DNA of 30,052 bases from PZPK01 sp047628385 (GTDB lineage Bacteria; Pseudomonadota; Gammaproteobacteria; Pseudomonadales; Oleiphilaceae), in contig JBLHVH010000014.1 of the NCBI GenBank assembly GCA_047628385.1, forward strand, positions 1-30,052, written 5' to 3'. A program made the translations under genes and the position numbers. This document shows positions 26,935-30,052 of this stretch, piece after piece. The notes beneath the pieces are model-generated. The model had not been told where the DNA came from, searched no databases, and was given only the letters and a program-made list of their open reading frames with translations. Positions within the stretch are counted from its first letter, which is position 1; each line of letters starts with the position of its first letter.

Positions 26935-27143
26935 GTGGCTTGTCAGCTTGACAGGGCTTGATTTCAGTTGGTATAAAACATCCTGAAGTCAGGCGGCAGT
27001 ATTTTTAAAGGGAGCTCCGACCTCTCAATAATATTTCTAGCAATAAAATAGAGATCAGAAAAAGTGTAAACGTTTTAGTTAACCGAAGCGTATACCATTA
27101 AAAATTATGAATTTTAAAATAGTTATTACCTAAGGGGTTTCGT

Positions 27144-27416
27144 GTGAATAAGTCTGAGCTAATTGATGCAATTGCAGAATCTGCAGATCTTTCTAAAGCG
27201 GCAGCGGGTCGAGCAATTGATGCGTTTGTTGAATCAATCACTGGTGCGTTAAAAGAAGGCGATCAAGTTACTTTAATCGGGTTTGGTACTTTCTCTGTTA
27301 AAGATCGTGCTGCGAGAGTTGGACGTAACCCACAAACGGGTGCTGAGATCCAAATTAAAGCTTCTAAGAATCCTAGCTTTAAAGCGGGTAAAGCATTAAA
27401 AGATGCAGTAAACTAA
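27144..27416 (+). CDS. hupB: DNA-binding protein HU-beta
   Basis: 90 residues. Nucleoid-associated protein that binds and bends DNA as a dimer. MNKSELIDAIAE and the arm signature GFGTFSVKDRAARVGRNPQTG (residues about 46-66) are typical. The start is GTG at 27144 with AAGGGG upstream. Position between lon and ppiD is conserved in gammaproteobacteria. Confidence 0.98.
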   Translation: MNKSELIDAIAESADLSKAAAGRAIDAFVESITGALKEGDQVTLIGFGTFSVKDRAARVGRNPQTGAEIQIKASKNPSFKAGKALKDAVN

Positions 27417-27428
27417 GTCTTTTTGAGC

Positions 27429-27458
27429 TTTATGCAAACTCAATTGAGTTTGCATAAA
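27429..27458. repeat. 30-base perfect palindrome downstream of hupB
   Basis: TTTATGCAAACTCAA (27429-27443) is followed directly by its exact reverse complement (27444-27458), 12 bases after the hupB stop. No T tract follows on the plus strand. It may be a strong RNA hairpin protecting the hupB 3' end, or a protein-binding dyad. Confidence 0.7.
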
Positions 27459-27529
27459 AGAAGGTTGATACCATTGAAATACGTGTATGAAAATATAAGT
27501 AAATAAATGGTAAAATCAGTACTTCTTTG

Positions 27530-27572
27530 AATACAAAAAGGCGCGTTCAAATTGAATGCGCCTTTTTGTATT
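27530..27572. terminator. Bidirectional terminator between hupB and ppiD
   Basis: AATACAAAAAGGCGC (27530-27544) and GCGCCTTTTTGTATT (27558-27572) pair perfectly over 15 bp, with further pairing in the loop. A and T tracts flank the GC core on both sides. Confidence 0.9.
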
Positions 27573-27647
27573 TATATAAGTTAATCAAACTGGTTTTTGA
27601 ACAAGTCTATCCAACAATAACACTGATAATAAAATTTAGAGGGCTGT

Positions 27648-29528
27648 ATGCTTCAAGATATGCGTAAAAGCGCACAGGGAACTGTGGCAAAGATTGTAGT
27701 TGGTTTTATCATTGTCATATTTGCCTTATTTGGTGCTGAGTCAATTGTGGGTAGTATAGGTGGTGAACCTGAAGTTGCGTCAGTAAATGGCGAAGGCATT
27801 ACTGAATCTAATTTCATGAGAGCATTGGAAGGTAAGCGCCGCCAAATTTTAGCTCAGATGGGAGAGCGTGTAGATCCGGATCTGATTGATGAAAGCTTAC
27901 TGCGCTCTTCTGTGCTGGAAGGGATGATTCAGGAAGAAATTCTCAAACAGGATGCTTACGATAAAGGCTTGTTTGTATCGTCTGTTGCAGTTGATAGTTA
28001 TATTCGCGGCGTAGAGCAGTTTCAAGTCGATGGCATATTTGACGGAGAGCGTTTGCAAGTGATTCTTCGAAACGCGGGTCTAACTTTGAATGGCTATCGA
28101 GAATCACTACGTTCACAGTTTGTATTGAATCAGTCTAGGTCTGCGCTTATTGCGTCAGCATTTGTATTGAAAGATGAGCGTAATGAAATTATTCAATTGG
28201 ATCGTCAAGAGCGTTCATTTGGTATTACAACTGTGCTTAAATCTGATTATTTAGATGCAATCACCGTTAGTGACAATGAAATAAATGCTTACTACGAGGA
28301 AAATAAAGCATCCTATAAAAAACCTAAAAATGTAGAGGTTTCTTTTGTTGAAATTAAACGTGCAGATTTAGGCAAGAGTATAGAAATAAGTGACGAGGAG
28401 CTTCGTAAGGTTTATGACTCAGAAAAAGCTGAATTTGAGGGTGATGAAGAGCGCCAAGCCGCACATATTCTAATTAAAATAGACGAAAATACAACAGATG
28501 AGCAGGCACTTGAAAAAATCACTGCCATAGAGTTACGATTGAAAGCTGGTGAGGCGTTTTCTGTATTAGCTGCTGAACTTTCCGAAGATGAAGGTTCTGC
28601 TGAAGAGGGTGGGGATTTAGGTCTTTCAGGGCGAGGTGTTTATGTTTCTGATTTTGAAGATGCTCTGTTTGGTTTGAAAGAAGGTGAAATGACGACGTCT
28701 GTAAAAACAGAGTTCGGCTATCACTTAATAAAATTACTCGCTGTAGTAGATGCTGAAATTCCTAGTTTTGAAGAGATGAGTGCGTCATTATCAGAGCGTC
28801 TAATAAATCAACAGGTAGCCCAGTTATATGCGGAAAAAACCGAATCACTTGCTGACTTAAGTTACGCGTCTGCTGATTTGACTGAGCCGGCAGATGAATT
28901 AGGTCTAGACATTAAGCAACTCGTAGGTGTTTCTGCCCAGAGTTCACATAAAGTTTTTTCGAATGTGAAGGTTCAGAGAGTATTGTTTAGTGATGAGTTG
29001 GTTAAAGATCAGAATAATAGCGAAATTATAGAAATTGATGATGGATATTCCATAGTTTTTCGTATAAATGCATTGCATGAAGAAAGTGTGTTGGCATTGG
29101 AAGATGTGCAATCTAGAGTTGTAGACGTTCTTAAAACAAATAAAATGACTGAGTTTGCTAAATCTGTAGGTAGTGCGTTTGTTGCTAGAGTGCAAGCAGG
29201 AGAAGAGCCTAAAGCAATTGCGAAGGATATGGACTTAAGCTGGCAGGAACATGTTGGTGTGAAGCGGGATGATATTAAAGTTGCGCGTGAACTAGTAACT
29301 AAGGTGTTTTCGCTTTCAAAATCTAATACAGATGCTGTAGGGTTTAGTGCTGCTAATGGTGATTATTCTGTCGTTATTTTACGTGATATTAAAGCAGGTG
29401 ATCCGACAGAAACAAGCTCGCTTGAAGTGCAATCTATTTCAAATATGCTAGGTGATGGTTTTGGTGCCAGTGATTATCGGAACTATCAGGATGTGATGGT
29501 ACGCAAAGCTGAAATCGAACGTATTTAA
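27648..29528 (+). CDS. ppiD: Membrane-anchored periplasmic chaperone PpiD
   Basis: 626 residues (E. coli 623). An N-terminal inner-membrane anchor (about 14-32) places the rest in the periplasm near the SecYEG exit, where it helps newly exported proteins fold. SurA-like N-terminal domain (about 40-200), one parvulin-type domain at about 269-365 (AAHILIKID, GGDLGLSGRG, FGYHLIKLL), then a long C-terminal region. GAGGG precedes the ATG. Independent transcription is suggested by terminators on both sides. Confidence 0.96.
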   Translation: MLQDMRKSAQGTVAKIVVGFIIVIFALFGAESIVGSIGGEPEVASVNGEGITESNFMRALEGKRRQILAQMGERVDPDLIDESLLRSSVLEGMIQEEILKQDAYDKGLFVSSVAVDSYIRGVEQFQVDGIFDGERLQVILRNAGLTLNGYRESLRSQFVLNQSRSALIASAFVLKDERNEIIQLDRQERSFGITTVLKSDYLDAITVSDNEINAYYEENKASYKKPKNVEVSFVEIKRADLGKSIEISDEELRKVYDSEKAEFEGDEERQAAHILIKIDENTTDEQALEKITAIELRLKAGEAFSVLAAELSEDEGSAEEGGDLGLSGRGVYVSDFEDALFGLKEGEMTTSVKTEFGYHLIKLLAVVDAEIPSFEEMSASLSERLINQQVAQLYAEKTESLADLSYASADLTEPADELGLDIKQLVGVSAQSSHKVFSNVKVQRVLFSDELVKDQNNSEIIEIDDGYSIVFRINALHEESVLALEDVQSRVVDVLKTNKMTEFAKSVGSAFVARVQAGEEPKAIAKDMDLSWQEHVGVKRDDIKVARELVTKVFSLSKSNTDAVGFSAANGDYSVVILRDIKAGDPTETSSLEVQSISNMLGDGFGASDYRNYQDVMVRKAEIERI

Positions 29529-29541
29529 ATAGATTGAATTT

Positions 29542-29572
29542 AAAAAGAGGGGCTTTTAAGCCCCTTTTTTTT
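29542..29572 (+). terminator. Terminator after ppiD
   Basis: AAAAAGAGGGGCT (29542-29554) pairs with AGCCCCTTTTTTT (29559-29571) around TTTA, one G-T pair, with an eight-T tract. It isolates ppiD from the next gene. Confidence 0.93.
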
Positions 29573-29772
29573 ATGACGAACTTAACAGAATATTCCGTTC
29601 TATATTATCACCGTATAATTTGAGCACTGGTTATCTTTCCCTTTTTAGTAATTAATGTATCTTTGCGTAACTGAGATATAGCTAAATTTAAAAAATGTAA
29701 TATTGGGTTCGTTAGGCGTTAAATCCTTTAAAGGTTTAATCTTCATAAGTTGAATGTAAGGTATACGGAAAT

Positions 29773-30052
29773 ATGGTTCTGATAACAGCAGCATCCTTAC
29801 TATTATTGAATTTAGTGCATCAATTTAAAGATATTGAGCCGCAGCCGCCAGGAACAGTTCATTATGATTTAGCGATGAATAGCGGTGATATTTTTATTTC
29901 AGAAACTGCCGTTGTTGAACCTTTATCAAAAATAAAATATCGAAATGTTGTTAGGCAGGCTTTTGACTATAGTTGTGGTTCTGCGGCGTTAACAACTGTT
30001 TTACAACATTATTTAGGGCGTAATTTTCAAGAGCGCCAAGTAATGGAAGGCT
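29773..30052 (+). CDS. C39-peptidase-like protein, 5' part only (cut by window edge)
   Basis: 93 codons are visible from the ATG at 29773 and the frame runs off the window. The N-terminus is hydrophobic (about 2-16), suggesting export. The segment FDYSCGSAALTTVLQHYLG (about 65-83) is the cysteine block of bacterial C39 (double-glycine-type) peptidases: a Cys-Gly-x-Ala after a Tyr-Ser, as in stand-alone exported C39 proteins such as FapD of functional amyloid operons. The histidine and aspartate of the triad would lie beyond the edge. TAAGG about ten bases upstream may be the ribosome-binding site. Whether a fap-like or other secretion cluster follows cannot be seen. Confidence 0.7.
   Translation, partial: MVLITAASLLLLNLVHQFKDIEPQPPGTVHYDLAMNSGDIFISETAVVEPLSKIKYRNVVRQAFDYSCGSAALTTVLQHYLGRNFQERQVMEG

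Overview
The window reads as a chromosomal segment of an AT-rich gammaproteobacterium, probably a marine or aquatic member of the Oceanospirillales/Cellvibrionales/Pseudomonas side of the class. The basis is the gene order ppiB-lpxH / glnS-cysS / folD / tRNA cluster / tig-clpP-clpX-lon-hupB-ppiD, which is typical of Pseudomonas-like gammaproteobacteria, together with an LpxH that carries the E. coli catalytic residues at the same positions. I cannot name a genus from sequence alone.

Layout. (1) 1-4446, minus strand: a two-gene cluster for exported c-type cytochromes. The upstream 817-residue protein resembles the RoxA/RoxB rubber-oxygenase-related di-haem family. The downstream 566-residue protein is an unrecognised di-haem protein. 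(2) 4447-4824: a divergent control region with a perfect dyad. (3) 4825-8259, plus: a very large hybrid sensor kinase (carbohydrate-binding-like sensor domain, seven-helix membrane region, HisKA/HATPase, receiver, PAS-like region, conserved tail). (4) 8470-10895, plus: a secreted endonuclease/exonuclease/phosphatase-fold hydrolase with a strong terminator, then an AraC-family regulator with a TTG start. (5) 10896-11454: a gene-poor stretch with paired inverted repeats. (6) 11455-13931, minus: the operon ppiB-lpxH-(HI0933-family flavoprotein). (7) 14195-15511, plus: a beta-lactamase-fold serine hydrolase. (8) 15741-18850, plus: glnS-cysS, two bases apart, ending at a strong bidirectional terminator shared with convergent folD (18959-19816, minus). 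(9) 20012-20516, plus: four tRNA genes, Pro(TGG)-Arg(TCT)-His(GTG)-Leu(TAG), behind a near-consensus promoter with a GC-rich discriminator. (10) 20819-29528, plus: the protein quality-control block tig, clpP, clpX, lon, hupB, ppiD, with terminators after tig, clpX, hupB and ppiD and a heat-shock-like promoter before lon. (11) 29773 to the end: the start of a C39-peptidase-like gene, cut by the window edge.

The right half (from about 11.4 kb) is conserved housekeeping: envelope lipid A synthesis, aminoacylation, one-carbon metabolism, and a co-translational folding/proteolysis series that runs from ribosome-bound trigger factor through ClpXP and Lon to the periplasmic-side chaperone PpiD. The left 11 kb is accessory. 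Its most distinctive part is the tandem pair of di-haem cytochromes facing a lipobox-bearing hybrid sensor kinase across a shared control region. This is the best candidate here for an uncharacterised system: inducible periplasmic oxidation of an unknown, possibly hydrophobic or polyisoprenoid-like, substrate.
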